DNA from: Acidimicrobiaceae bacterium
GTDB taxonomy: Bacteria; Actinomycetota; Acidimicrobiia; Acidimicrobiales; Aldehydirespiratoraceae
Reading direction: 5' to 3'
DNA: 64,000 nt
NCBI GenBank assembly: GCA_009842325.1
Contig: VYFQ01000019.1
Span: 62,001 to 126,000, forward strand
In this document: piece by piece, positions 53,409 to 61,859 of the stretch
Layout: every line of letters starts with the position of its first letter
Numbering within the stretch: position 1 is the first letter of the stretch
Notes under the pieces: model-generated
What the model was told of the DNA's origin: nothing
Database searches by the model: none
What the model saw: only the letters and a program-made list of their open reading frames with translations
Translations under genes and position numbers: made by a program

Positions 53409-54635
53409 ATGCCGGTCGGGTTCTGGGTCTTCCCCTGGGACATCGAGGATGACGGGATCGACCGGTTCGCGGCGCGCCTGGAGGAACTGGGTGTCACGTC
53501 GGCGAGCCCCAGTGTTCTCTATCACTCCGGCCGTGCAATCCTGCCGCGGGCACGGGAACACAAGGTCCGTCTCCTGGATGGGCCCGGGGCGAACTACCCG
53601 TTCGAGAGCCTCGAGGCACCCTTTGCCGGGATGGAGTCGGAGTCCGCACCCAGATCGGGCAAGCGGTTCTGGCAGCGACTGGCGGAGGCTCTTTCAGACC
53701 GGGGAATCCGGCTCGACGCCTGGGCGATGCCGATGCACGGCTCCGAGCTCGGTCGGAGGCTCCCCCTCGGCGTCGTGCGGAACTGCTTCGGGAACCCGTA
53801 TTCCTATGCGCTGTGTCCCTCCCATCCCCAGGCTCGGCGATTCGCTGAGTCCCTCGTCGGCGAATTGGCTCGGTCGCAGATCTTCGGTGCCATCAAGCTC
53901 GAGTCGATCGGCTACCTCGGCTATCGCCACTTCCACCACCATGAGGCGGAGTACGTCGGCCACGGACCGCTCGAGGAACTGTTCCTGTCGCTGTGCTTCT
54001 GCGACGCATGCATGGCCGGAGCCCGCCGGGAGGGGATCTCGGTGGTCGAACTGCGGGCGGCGATCAGCCAGGACTTGGAGAGACGATGGCGCGACGACGT
54101 CTGGAGCGTCGGCACCGAAGACGTGAGAGAAGCACTCGCGACGAACGATGACCTCCAGGCGTTCATCTCGTACAGGCAGGCGACGGTGGCCTCTCTTGTC
54201 TCCTCGCTGGCGCAGCTATGCCGCCGCGAGAGCACGGAGCTCCACTGCTTCTCGGCCATCTTCCCGCCGACGCTCGAGCACAGCACCTGGATCGAGGGCA
54301 CCGACTTCGCCGCCTGGTCACGAGTCCTCGACCGGCTGATCGTCTTCGGCTACACGGCCGGAGGTCCCGGCGCGGCCAAAGTCGATGAGGGCTGGACTCG
54401 CTCCGAGCTGGAGTATGTAGGCCGCTACTTCGACCCATCGAAGGTCAACGTCGTTCTGAACCTCGCCCCGCAATACCTGGCAACCCTCGACGACGCCAGG
54501 CGGCGCTTCGGCACCATCAGCGGGATGGGATTCAACGACTTGAGCATCACCAACTACGGGATGACCAGCGAGACCCGCCTGGATTGGGTTCCCGAACTGA
54601 ACGGGATCCTGGACCCGCCGGCGGATTCGACGTAG
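53409..54635 (+). CDS. Unrecognised 408-residue protein, possibly a TIM-barrel glycoside-hydrolase-like enzyme
   Basis: I do not recognise the family. The start PVGFWVFPWDIEDDGIDRFA and later VNVVLNLAPQY, GMGFNDLSITNYGM give alternating strand/helix stretches as in (beta/alpha)8 barrels. Conserved-looking polar patches are AIKLESIGYLGYRHFHHHEAE (read in two parts: LESIGYLGY and FHHHE) and SLCFCDACMAGARREGI, whose three close cysteines could bind metal. No signal peptide is present, so it is cytosolic. It is the last gene of the operon with a sugar importer and a Gfo/Idh oxidoreductase, 20 bases after the latter, so action on the same carbohydrate is a fair inference. Confidence 0.55.
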   Translation: MPVGFWVFPWDIEDDGIDRFAARLEELGVTSASPSVLYHSGRAILPRAREHKVRLLDGPGANYPFESLEAPFAGMESESAPRSGKRFWQRLAEALSDRGIRLDAWAMPMHGSELGRRLPLGVVRNCFGNPYSYALCPSHPQARRFAESLVGELARSQIFGAIKLESIGYLGYRHFHHHEAEYVGHGPLEELFLSLCFCDACMAGARREGISVVELRAAISQDLERRWRDDVWSVGTEDVREALATNDDLQAFISYRQATVASLVSSLAQLCRRESTELHCFSAIFPPTLEHSTWIEGTDFAAWSRVLDRLIVFGYTAGGPGAAKVDEGWTRSELEYVGRYFDPSKVNVVLNLAPQYLATLDDARRRFGTISGMGFNDLSITNYGMTSETRLDWVPELNGILDPPADST

Positions 54636-54647
54636 AGGATTCTGCCG

Positions 54648-55013
54648 CTAGGCGAGCCAAGCCTGTCTGCTCAAGGTGCCGCCCCGCGGTATCGGGGGCG
54701 GAATGTAGACGTGTTCCTTCGTCACCCAGAACGTCCCGGTGGTCTTGGCGTAGTTCGAGACGTCCGCCCAGGCGACCTCCATCTCGGGCGTCTCGCCCGC
54801 CTTCTCGAACGCGTCCAGATCGTCCCACCACTGCTCGATGAACGCCTCGGCCTGCAGCTCTCCCTGGACCTTGCTGATCACCTCCGAGACCACGTAGCCG
54901 CGCAGCGGGCCGATCTTCGCCGAGATGGGCGCGTGGATGTCCCGCCAGTAGTCGAAGAACTCCTGGGTCGTAAAGTCGTCGCGCTTGTACGCAGTGCCGA
55001 TTACTTTGATCAC
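54648..55013 (-). CDS. EthD domain-containing protein
   Basis: A 121-residue dimeric alpha/beta-barrel protein of the EthD/ABM type: YKRDDFTTQEFFDYWRDIHA (the FxxYWRdiHap signature) followed by GYVVSEV and WWDDLDAFEKA. Such proteins accompany ether, polyketide or sugar catabolism as small isomerase-like or accessory proteins. GTG 55013 follows GGAGG by six bases and is preferred to the upstream ATG 55046. It converges with the unrecognised gene and is divergent from the fourth importer. Confidence 0.75.
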   Translation of the reverse strand: MIKVIGTAYKRDDFTTQEFFDYWRDIHAPISAKIGPLRGYVVSEVISKVQGELQAEAFIEQWWDDLDAFEKAGETPEMEVAWADVSNYAKTTGTFWVTKEHVYIPPPIPRGGTLSRQAWLA

Positions 55014-55195
55014 GGTTGCCTCCGGGCTTGTAGGTCGGGCAGCCATATTGACCTAATCGACGAAGGAATCGCCATTCCAGATGACGGCGACCCTCAAGGT
55101 TGCGGATTTCTCGTCACGTTCCTGACCCACCTATTGTGTCGACCAGCGGGACTTCATCCGTCCCGCATTGGGGGAACGGCTCTGAGGAGGGAGCG

Positions 55196-56611
55196 ATGAC
55201 TCAACACAACAACATGGACCGCCGGAGGTTCTTGCAACTGACCGGAGGTGGCTTGGGTGCCGCTGCGTTCCTCGGGGCGTGCGGCGACGACGATCCCGCG
55301 CCCGCGCCCACCACCACGGCTGCGCCAACAACTACCGCTGCCCCGACCACAACGGAGGCGGCTGCCCCAGAACTGAGCGGCTCGCTGCGCTGGGGTGCCA
55401 TGAGCCTGCAGGGCCTGCCCTACTTCGACGAGGTGCAGCCGACGATCGACTCGTTCACCGCGCTGCATCCGGGCGTGTCCATCGAGATGGAGGAGATTGC
55501 GCCCGACGGCTACACCGAGAAGCTGGTGTCCTACATGGCGGTCGAGAACATGCCCGACCTCTTCTTCAGCCACAACGGCTGGGTCGACCTGTTCGCCCAG
55601 CAGGGGGTCACGCTGGACATGCGGCCCTATCTGGAGGCCGACCCCGACCTGAACGTTGACGCGTGGTACCCGTCGATGCTCCAGGTCTGCTCCACGGTGG
55701 CCCTGGGCGACCAGGCGGCCGGCGAGATGCACTGCCAGGGCATGAGCGCCGACGTGAACACCTTCTTCTACAACATCCCAATGCTGGAGGCGGCCGGCCT
55801 TGAGCTTCCCGGAGAAGGCTTCACCTGGGACGACATGGCCGAGTACGCCCGCGTGCTCACCACCGGCGACGTGATCGGCTACGCGCCGGCGTCGAACAAC
55901 CCCGACAACGCTCACGGACCCATCGGAGCCTTCGGCGGGGACTTCCTCGACGAAGAGGCCCAGGTCATGCTGATCGACGACAACTTCCGGGCCGGGCTGC
56001 GAGCCTTGTGGGACCCGGTCATCGAAGGGGTGTTCGCCACTCCCGAGCAGATCACGGCGGCCGGCGGGCCCCACGACGGCTTCATCGGCGGCCGGTTCGC
56101 CATGGTCGAGGGCGCGGTGTGGTCAGTCCCCGCGTTGCGGGCCTCCGAGTTCGAGTGGGACGTGCACACCCTGCCCGATGGCACCCACGGCACCCGCGGG
56201 GGCGGCGGCACTGCCGGCTGGGGAATCAGCTCCCAGACCGAGCACCCCGACGTCGTCTGGGAGCTCATCAAGCACATCTACGGTCCCGCCTACGTGCCCT
56301 GGATGGAGGGCGGCGCAGTGGTGCCGCCGCTGAAGCGCTATGCCGACGACCCGAGATGGCGCCAACCACCGCCCAACAACCACCAGGCGTTCATCGACGC
56401 GGCCCGCTCCATCATCATCAGCCCCATCGGCGGGCCCTTCGACAGCGCGGGCGGCATCCACTACGCGGAGTTCGACGGAGCGTTCCGGCGCTATGTCATC
56501 GAGGGCCAGTCCATGGACGACGCCCTGGCTCCCTACGAGGAGAACATGAACGCGGCCCTGGCCGAGAGCCCGGCCGTGCGGCGCGACATCCCCATCGAAG
56601 TCCCGGGCTGA
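55196..56611 (+). CDS. Sugar ABC transporter substrate-binding lipoprotein (Tat-exported, rhamnose region)
   Basis: A 471-residue binding protein with twin-arginine DRRRFLQLTGGG, lipobox FLGAC (Cys29), a Thr/Ala/Pro tether to about residue 58 and a maltose-binding-type domain (LSGSLRWGAMSLQGLP, DLFFSHNGWVDLF, FFYNIPMLEAAGLELP). GAGGAGGGAG precedes ATG 55196. It leads two permeases and the L-rhamnose mutarotase gene, so L-rhamnose or a rhamnoside is the likely ligand. Confidence 0.87.
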   Translation: MTQHNNMDRRRFLQLTGGGLGAAAFLGACGDDDPAPAPTTTAAPTTTAAPTTTEAAAPELSGSLRWGAMSLQGLPYFDEVQPTIDSFTALHPGVSIEMEEIAPDGYTEKLVSYMAVENMPDLFFSHNGWVDLFAQQGVTLDMRPYLEADPDLNVDAWYPSMLQVCSTVALGDQAAGEMHCQGMSADVNTFFYNIPMLEAAGLELPGEGFTWDDMAEYARVLTTGDVIGYAPASNNPDNAHGPIGAFGGDFLDEEAQVMLIDDNFRAGLRALWDPVIEGVFATPEQITAAGGPHDGFIGGRFAMVEGAVWSVPALRASEFEWDVHTLPDGTHGTRGGGGTAGWGISSQTEHPDVVWELIKHIYGPAYVPWMEGGAVVPPLKRYADDPRWRQPPPNNHQAFIDAARSIIISPIGGPFDSAGGIHYAEFDGAFRRYVIEGQSMDDALAPYEENMNAALAESPAVRRDIPIEVPG

Positions 56612-56684
56612 CATATCCCGCAGCCACAGACCCCGTGACCGCGCCGTGACGGCGCAGCCGGCGGGCAGACAGTAATTTCCGGTC

Positions 56685-57674
56685 ATGGCGCTGACGCGCA
56701 AGGCTCGCGCCGGCTTAGCTCCGAGCGACGTCGACGACATGTCCGGGATCGAGGTTGACGCCGCGAGCGAGGCCGCGACGCTGAAGCACCGTGGCCTGAG
56801 TTGGCGCGGCCAGGAGCGGCTGGCGGGCTACCTCCTGATCGCCCCGGCGCTGCTGATGTTCGGGATGTTCCTGCTGGGCCCGCTCGTGTACGGCATCTAT
56901 CTCAGCCTCACCGACAGGAACCTGCTGGCCGACACGAGCTTCATCTGGTTCGAGAACTACGCCAACCTGCACAACGACCCGCTGTTCTTCAAGTCCCTGC
57001 GGGTCACCGGCCTGCTGTTCCTCGAGGTGACCCCGCCAGCCATCCTGATCTCCTTCGTGTTCGCCAACCTCCTCAACCAGCGGCTGAAGGGCGTCGGCAT
57101 ACTCCGGCTGGCTTACTTCCTGCCCCTGGTGGCGTCGGGCGTGGCGGTGGCCACCATGTGGCGGTTCGTGTTCACCAGCGACGGCCTCTTCAACACGTTC
57201 CTCAGCTTCTTCGTCGATGTCGACACGCCCTACCTGGTGCTTCCCCAGTGGGCGCCCCACGTGGTGGCGGTCATTCTGCTGTGGTCGCTGGTACCCCTCA
57301 ACACCGTGTTCTACATGGCCGCCCTCCAGACCGTCCCCCGGGACCAACTCGACGCGGCCATCGTGGACGGCGCCAACTTCTGGCAGAAGGCCCTCCACGT
57401 CACCTGGCCGCTGTGCGCGCCCACGACGTTCCTGCTGGTGATCCTGAACCTGGCTATCACCAGCGTCGGATCTTGGGACATCCTCCATGTCCTCACCGGC
57501 GGAGGTCCGGAGTTCAGCACGACCACCACCGCCTTCCTGCTGTACCTGCGGGCCTTCAGGGGGCAGTTCGAGATCGGACTGGGCTCAGCCATGGGCGTGG
57601 CCCTGACCGCCATCCTGCTGCTGCTCACCGTCGGGTTGTTTAGAGCCCAGAGACGATGGAGCCACTACGGATGA
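56685..57674 (+). CDS. Sugar ABC transporter permease (MalF type)
   Basis: A 329-residue permease with a polar N-terminal extension of about 45 residues before the first helix (LAGYLLIAPALLMFGMFLLG) and EAA motif LDAAIVDGANFWQKALHVTWP. No Shine-Dalgarno is visible before ATG 56685; a small hairpin GCGCCG-TGA-CGGCGC lies at 56641-56655 in the gap. It overlaps the next permease by ATGA. Confidence 0.86.
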   Translation: MALTRKARAGLAPSDVDDMSGIEVDAASEAATLKHRGLSWRGQERLAGYLLIAPALLMFGMFLLGPLVYGIYLSLTDRNLLADTSFIWFENYANLHNDPLFFKSLRVTGLLFLEVTPPAILISFVFANLLNQRLKGVGILRLAYFLPLVASGVAVATMWRFVFTSDGLFNTFLSFFVDVDTPYLVLPQWAPHVVAVILLWSLVPLNTVFYMAALQTVPRDQLDAAIVDGANFWQKALHVTWPLCAPTTFLLVILNLAITSVGSWDILHVLTGGGPEFSTTTTAFLLYLRAFRGQFEIGLGSAMGVALTAILLLLTVGLFRAQRRWSHYG

Positions 57675-58516
57675 GGATGCTCGTCAAGCACCGGGGCCGG
57701 ATAGCGGTCTACCTGGTTCTGACCATCGGGTCGGTGGTGATGATCGCGCCGTTCCTCTTCAACCTGTCGAAGTCGCTGCAGACCGCCCCGCAGACCTTCG
57801 CCTTCCCGTTCGAGTGGATCCCGGACCCCTTCACCTGGTTCAACTACGTGGAGGCCTACGAGAAGATCGGGGCCCGGGCCTTCATCAACAGCGCGCTGCT
57901 GACCATCGTGGTGGTCGGTGGGCAGACGATCCTGGGGATGATGGCCGGGTACGCCTTCAGCACCCTGCGGTTCCCGCTGCGGGACTCGCTGCTGCTGCTG
58001 ATCATCGGTGGCCTGATGGTCCCGTTCCACGTGATCATGATCCCGCTGTTCATCTACGTCTTCGAGATCGGCTGGTACAACACCTACTGGGGGCTGATCA
58101 TCCCCATCGTGGCCTACACCGACGTGTCGGTGTTCATGTTCCGGCAGTTCTTCAGAACGGTCCCCAGAGAGATCTACGAGGCCGGGATCCTCGACGGCGC
58201 CGGACCGATCCGGGTGTTCCGCAGCCTGTACGCCCCTCTGGCCGGGCCGACCGTGGCCGCCTTCGTGATCGTCTCGTTCCTGGCCGCGTGGAACCTGTAC
58301 GCCTGGCCCTTCCTGGCGGTGGCTGACTCCGACTTGTGGGTGGTGACCCTCCAACTCGGCGTAGCGGGCGGCACCTTCAATGCCAGCTCCAGCCCGCTGC
58401 GGCCCGAGATCCTGGCGGCCATGTCGCTGCTGTCCATGGTTCCGGTGATGGCCGTGTTCATGTTCATGCAGCGCCGCTTCGTGGAGAGCATGGCCCGATC
58501 GGGGATGACCGGATGA
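57671..58516 (+). CDS. Sugar ABC transporter permease (MalG type)
   Basis: A 281-residue permease with EAA motif IYEAGILDGAGPIRVFRSLYAP. ATG 57671 overlaps the previous stop as ATGA and is preferred over ATG 57656. It is followed at 28 bases by the rhamnose mutarotase gene. Confidence 0.87.
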   Translation: MRMLVKHRGRIAVYLVLTIGSVVMIAPFLFNLSKSLQTAPQTFAFPFEWIPDPFTWFNYVEAYEKIGARAFINSALLTIVVVGGQTILGMMAGYAFSTLRFPLRDSLLLLIIGGLMVPFHVIMIPLFIYVFEIGWYNTYWGLIIPIVAYTDVSVFMFRQFFRTVPREIYEAGILDGAGPIRVFRSLYAPLAGPTVAAFVIVSFLAAWNLYAWPFLAVADSDLWVVTLQLGVAGGTFNASSSPLRPEILAAMSLLSMVPVMAVFMFMQRRFVESMARSGMTG

Positions 58517-58544
58517 GCACACGCCCAGCCGAGAGGAGAGCACC

Positions 58545-58853
58545 GTGAGCCGCGAAGCCTTCGCCCTGGAGATCCGGCCCGACAAGGTCACCGACTACGT
58601 CGAGGCCCACCGCCAAGTGTGGCCCGAGGTACTCGAGGCCACCAAGAGGGCCGGCATGCGCAACTTCACCATCTTCCTGCACAACAACATCGCCTTCGGG
58701 TACTTCGAGTGTGACGACCCGGTCGAGGCCAACGCCGTCCTGGCGGCCGACCCCGACTGCATCCGGTGGGAGGACTGGATGGCGGAGTTCCTGTCCGACC
58801 GGGTGCCCGCCGACGGCGCACCCGCGCTCCCCGAGATCTTCCGGCTCGACTGA
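58545..58853 (+). CDS. rhaM: L-rhamnose mutarotase
   Basis: A 102-residue protein interconverting anomers of L-rhamnose. It shows RPDKVTDYVEAHRQVWPEV with His22 in the position of the catalytic His of E. coli RhaM, FGYFECDD and the C-terminal CIRWEDWM pattern. GAGAGGAG precedes GTG 58545. Placement straight after two permeases supports L-rhamnose import and identifies the ligand of this importer better than any other gene. Confidence 0.9.
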   Translation: MSREAFALEIRPDKVTDYVEAHRQVWPEVLEATKRAGMRNFTIFLHNNIAFGYFECDDPVEANAVLAADPDCIRWEDWMAEFLSDRVPADGAPALPEIFRLD

Positions 58854-58884
58854 TCCCGATGCGCTCAAGGCGTGAAGGCGAGAC

Positions 58885-59799
58885 ATGTCCGTGAAGAGTT
58901 CCGGTCCGCTCACCGAGTCGACAGGCATAGACCTCGCCAGTGACGAGGCCCGGCAGCGGCTGGCACGCGACGGCTACCTGTTCATGCGGGGCTTCTTGCC
59001 GCCTCGAGACGTGGCTGCGGTCGAGGGCGCGATCCTGGAGGCGGTGGCGGCCGCTCCGGGCTGGCTGGCCGAAGGCACCAACCCGGCCGAATGGATAGCG
59101 GGTCCGTCGGTGGCGGCCGAAGGCTACGACGACCCCGACTTCTGGGCCATGTACCGCCGGGTGCAGAGCATCCAGGGCTTCCACGAGTTCGCCCATCACC
59201 AGCGCGTAATCGCTGCGGTGAGCAGCCTGCTCACCGACGAGGTCTTCGTGCACTCGAACCATGTGGCCCGGGTGGTGGGGCCGTCGGCCCGGATCGAGCC
59301 GACCCACGTCCACCAGGACTGGCGACCCATCCAGGGCGCGGCCGACACCCTCACCGTGTGGATACCGCTGGCCGACATACCCCCTCCGATGGGGGGACTG
59401 CGCATCTTGGAGGGCTCCCAGCACGGAGGCGTGATGCCGTTCGACCCTGAGACCGAGTCGATCGGCATCGACGACCAAGACCCGCGGTGGCGCAGCGCGT
59501 CCTACCGGCGGGGCGACGTGCTGATCTTCCACAGCCTCACCGTCCACGCCGGCACACCCAACACCACCGACCGGTTGAGAAGGTCCTGCGAGTTCCGCTA
59601 CCAGCGGGTCAGCGACCCGGCGGTGGTGTCAACCGTGACCCTCCCCCACTGGCATCCCTCCGTCGACTGGCCCGAGTTGACCGAGGGATGGACCTCGCTG
59701 GCATCGATCGAGGTTCCCGACTTTGTCGAGTTCGAGATGCTCGACGACACCCTGCCCGAGTTGCCCACCCCGCCGTCGCGCCTGCTGGGAACAGCCTGA
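58885..59799 (+). CDS. Phytanoyl-CoA dioxygenase (PhyH) family protein
   Basis: A 304-residue Fe(II)/2-oxoglutarate-dependent oxygenase. The iron site is HVHQDW (HxD) and a later His in SLTVHAGTPN, followed by the Arg of RRSCEFRYQRV for 2-oxoglutarate. PhyH-type enzymes hydroxylate small molecules; in sugar clusters they may remove methyl or modify sugar acids, but the substrate here is unknown. It is 31 bases after rhaM and convergent with rhamnonate dehydratase. Confidence 0.85.
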   Translation: MSVKSSGPLTESTGIDLASDEARQRLARDGYLFMRGFLPPRDVAAVEGAILEAVAAAPGWLAEGTNPAEWIAGPSVAAEGYDDPDFWAMYRRVQSIQGFHEFAHHQRVIAAVSSLLTDEVFVHSNHVARVVGPSARIEPTHVHQDWRPIQGAADTLTVWIPLADIPPPMGGLRILEGSQHGGVMPFDPETESIGIDDQDPRWRSASYRRGDVLIFHSLTVHAGTPNTTDRLRRSCEFRYQRVSDPAVVSTVTLPHWHPSVDWPELTEGWTSLASIEVPDFVEFEMLDDTLPELPTPPSRLLGTA

Positions 59800-59823
59800 C
59801 GGCGGCGCGGGCGACCGCTCTGC

Positions 59824-60990
59824 TCAGGCGAAGAGCGCCTCGTTGATCTCGACGCCCAGACCGGGCCGGGGTTCGGCGCTGACCCGGCCGCCGGACGGCT
59901 GGGGCTCGCCGAGGAAGACGGGCACCGTCTCGGATTCGGGCATCGAGTCCCACACCGGCATCGGGAAGTACTCGACCATGGGAATGTTGGCGGTACCCAG
60001 TGCGTAGTGGATGTGGGCGACACCGTAGGCGTGGGGGATGACGGTGAGCCCGGCTGCCTGGGCCAAGGCCGCGATCTTCTGGCCCTCGGTGAAGCCACCG
60101 CAACGCCGCAGATCGGGCTGGAGGATGTCCATGGCCTCGCGCTCGATGATGTCGGCGAAGCCGTACCGGGTGTACTCGTGCTCGCCGCCCGAGATCGGGA
60201 TGTTGGTCTCGCGCCGCAGCTTGGCGTAGCTGGTGAGGTCGTCGGGGACGAAGGGCTCCTCGATCCAGGCCAGGTTGTAGGGCTCCAGCCGCCGGCACAT
60301 CTTCTTGGCGTAGTTGAAGTCCCAGCCCATGTAGGCATCGATCATGATCTCGATATCAGGGCCGACTGCGTCGCGGATGTTGGCCACGTGGTCCTCGTTT
60401 GCCGCCATGCCCTCCACCCCGCTGCCGGGACCGTAGGGGAAGCGGGCCTTCATGGCCTTGTACCCCTCGGCCACGTAGGACTTGGCCTCCTGTGCCACCA
60501 GCTCAGCACCGACGGGATGGAGCGCCGACGCATACACCGGCACGTCGGGATGCACCGGCCCGCCCAGCAACTCGTACACCGCGCTGTCGGTGGCCTTGCC
60601 GCAGACGTCCCACAGGGCGATGTCGATGGCGCTGATGGCCTGCAGGGCGATGCCCTTGCGGCCGTAGGGCAGCGTTGCCCGGTACATGCGGTCCCAAAGG
60701 CCCTCGGTCTCATATGCCGGGGCGCCCACCAGCAGGTTGCGCAGATGGCGCTGGACGACTCCTTCCACCGCGCCGACCCCGTCCTCGCACCATCCCAGGC
60801 CGACCACGCCGTCGGAGATCTCTATCTCGACCACGGCCATAGCCGAGTCCCAGAACCACGAGCCTCTCGTCTCCTGGTACTCGGGGTAGATGTCCAGCGG
60901 CGTCACCAGCGGCAGCGTCTTCTCCCGCTCGGCGAGGTGCCCCCAGATCGACCGGGGGGCGTGGCGGACTCGGACGTCGGTGATCTTCAT
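59824..60990 (-). CDS. L-rhamnonate dehydratase
   Basis: A 388-residue enolase-superfamily enzyme converting L-rhamnonate to 2-keto-3-deoxy-L-rhamnonate. The opening KITDVRVRHAPRSIW with TPLDIYPEYQETRGSWFW is characteristic of RhmD. Further elements are MKARFPYGPG, MIDAYMGWDFNYAKKM, WIEEPFVPDDL, SGGEHEYTRYGF and VIPHAYGVAHIHYA. It follows the lactonase gene by five bases. With rhaM and the lactonase it gives the non-phosphorylating L-rhamnose route. Confidence 0.92.
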   Translation of the reverse strand: MKITDVRVRHAPRSIWGHLAEREKTLPLVTPLDIYPEYQETRGSWFWDSAMAVVEIEISDGVVGLGWCEDGVGAVEGVVQRHLRNLLVGAPAYETEGLWDRMYRATLPYGRKGIALQAISAIDIALWDVCGKATDSAVYELLGGPVHPDVPVYASALHPVGAELVAQEAKSYVAEGYKAMKARFPYGPGSGVEGMAANEDHVANIRDAVGPDIEIMIDAYMGWDFNYAKKMCRRLEPYNLAWIEEPFVPDDLTSYAKLRRETNIPISGGEHEYTRYGFADIIEREAMDILQPDLRRCGGFTEGQKIAALAQAAGLTVIPHAYGVAHIHYALGTANIPMVEYFPMPVWDSMPESETVPVFLGEPQPSGGRVSAEPRPGLGVEINEALFA

Positions 60991-60995
60991 GTTGC

Positions 60996-61859
60996 TCACA
61001 CCTTGTAGTAGTGCTCGGCGTTGCGCCGGAACAGGGCGGACCGCTCGTCGGCTGAGAAGTCGGCGGTGATCTCGCGATAGGCCTCGACAACCGCACGGTA
61101 GGAGCTGTACAGGCTGTCGACGGGCCAGTTGGAGCCGAACATGCACCGCTCGACTCCGAACACCTCGATGCACTCCAGCACCCACGGGCGGATGCTCTCG
61201 ACGGTCCACGAGTGGTCGGTCATGCCGAGACCGGAGATCTTGCACGCCACGTTGGGTGCTCCGGCCAATGTGGCCATCCCGGCCCGCCAAGCGTCGAAGT
61301 ACTCCGCCGTGCGTTCCATGGGAACCCCGCAGTGGCCCAGGATGAACTGGAGGTCACCGAACATCTCGGCGGCCTGGCGAGCCTCCCCCATCCCCTCCCA
61401 GGTGGAGTTGAGGTCATAGGAGAAGCCGAGATCGCTCAGGGCCTGCAGGCCGCGGCGGAACTCCGGGGTCAGCAGGTCCTCGCCCTGCACGAAGTTGCGG
61501 ATACCCCGCATGTTGGCGTGCTCACCGTGGCGTTCCAGTTCCGCTCTGGCTCCCTCGGAGGCGAGGTCGGTCTTGGCCACGATGGCATGCGGGTAGCCGT
61601 GCGCGTCGGCGACCTGCTGGAGCCATGCCGTCTCCCACACCTGGTCGTCGCCGCCGTACTCGGCCTGCACATGGACCGACTTGATGACGCTCGAGCCCTC
61701 GAAGTCGGCCAGCAGGTCCCCGATCAGGTAGTTGCGGCGGATAGCGGAGTAGTCGCCGACGACGGCGGTCTCCTCCGGCTCCTCCTCCTCCAGCCAGTGG
61801 TAGTGGCCCTGGTCCATGTCCCACAGGTGGTGGTGGGAATCGACGAACGGCTCGGTCAT
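60996..61859 (-). CDS. Amidohydrolase, probable L-rhamnono-lactonase
   Basis: A 287-residue metal-dependent hydrolase: FVDSHHHLWDM (HxH), FILGHCGVP and MFGSNWPVDSLYS. It has the same plan as the fuconolactonase at 19962 but is placed between a Gfo/Idh gene and L-rhamnonate dehydratase, so L-rhamnono-1,4-lactone is the likely substrate. The late catalytic Asp of SDWP is Asn here (SNWP), which is seen in some relatives but deserves notice. ATG 61859 overlaps the Gfo/Idh stop by ATGA. Confidence 0.86.
   Translation of the reverse strand: MTEPFVDSHHHLWDMDQGHYHWLEEEEPEETAVVGDYSAIRRNYLIGDLLADFEGSSVIKSVHVQAEYGGDDQVWETAWLQQVADAHGYPHAIVAKTDLASEGARAELERHGEHANMRGIRNFVQGEDLLTPEFRRGLQALSDLGFSYDLNSTWEGMGEARQAAEMFGDLQFILGHCGVPMERTAEYFDAWRAGMATLAGAPNVACKISGLGMTDHSWTVESIRPWVLECIEVFGVERCMFGSNWPVDSLYSSYRAVVEAYREITADFSADERSALFRRNAEHYYKV

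Noticed and set aside
54999..55012. CGATTAC resembling the fucose operator half-site
   Set aside because: It lies inside the coding start of the EthD gene and has no matching second half.
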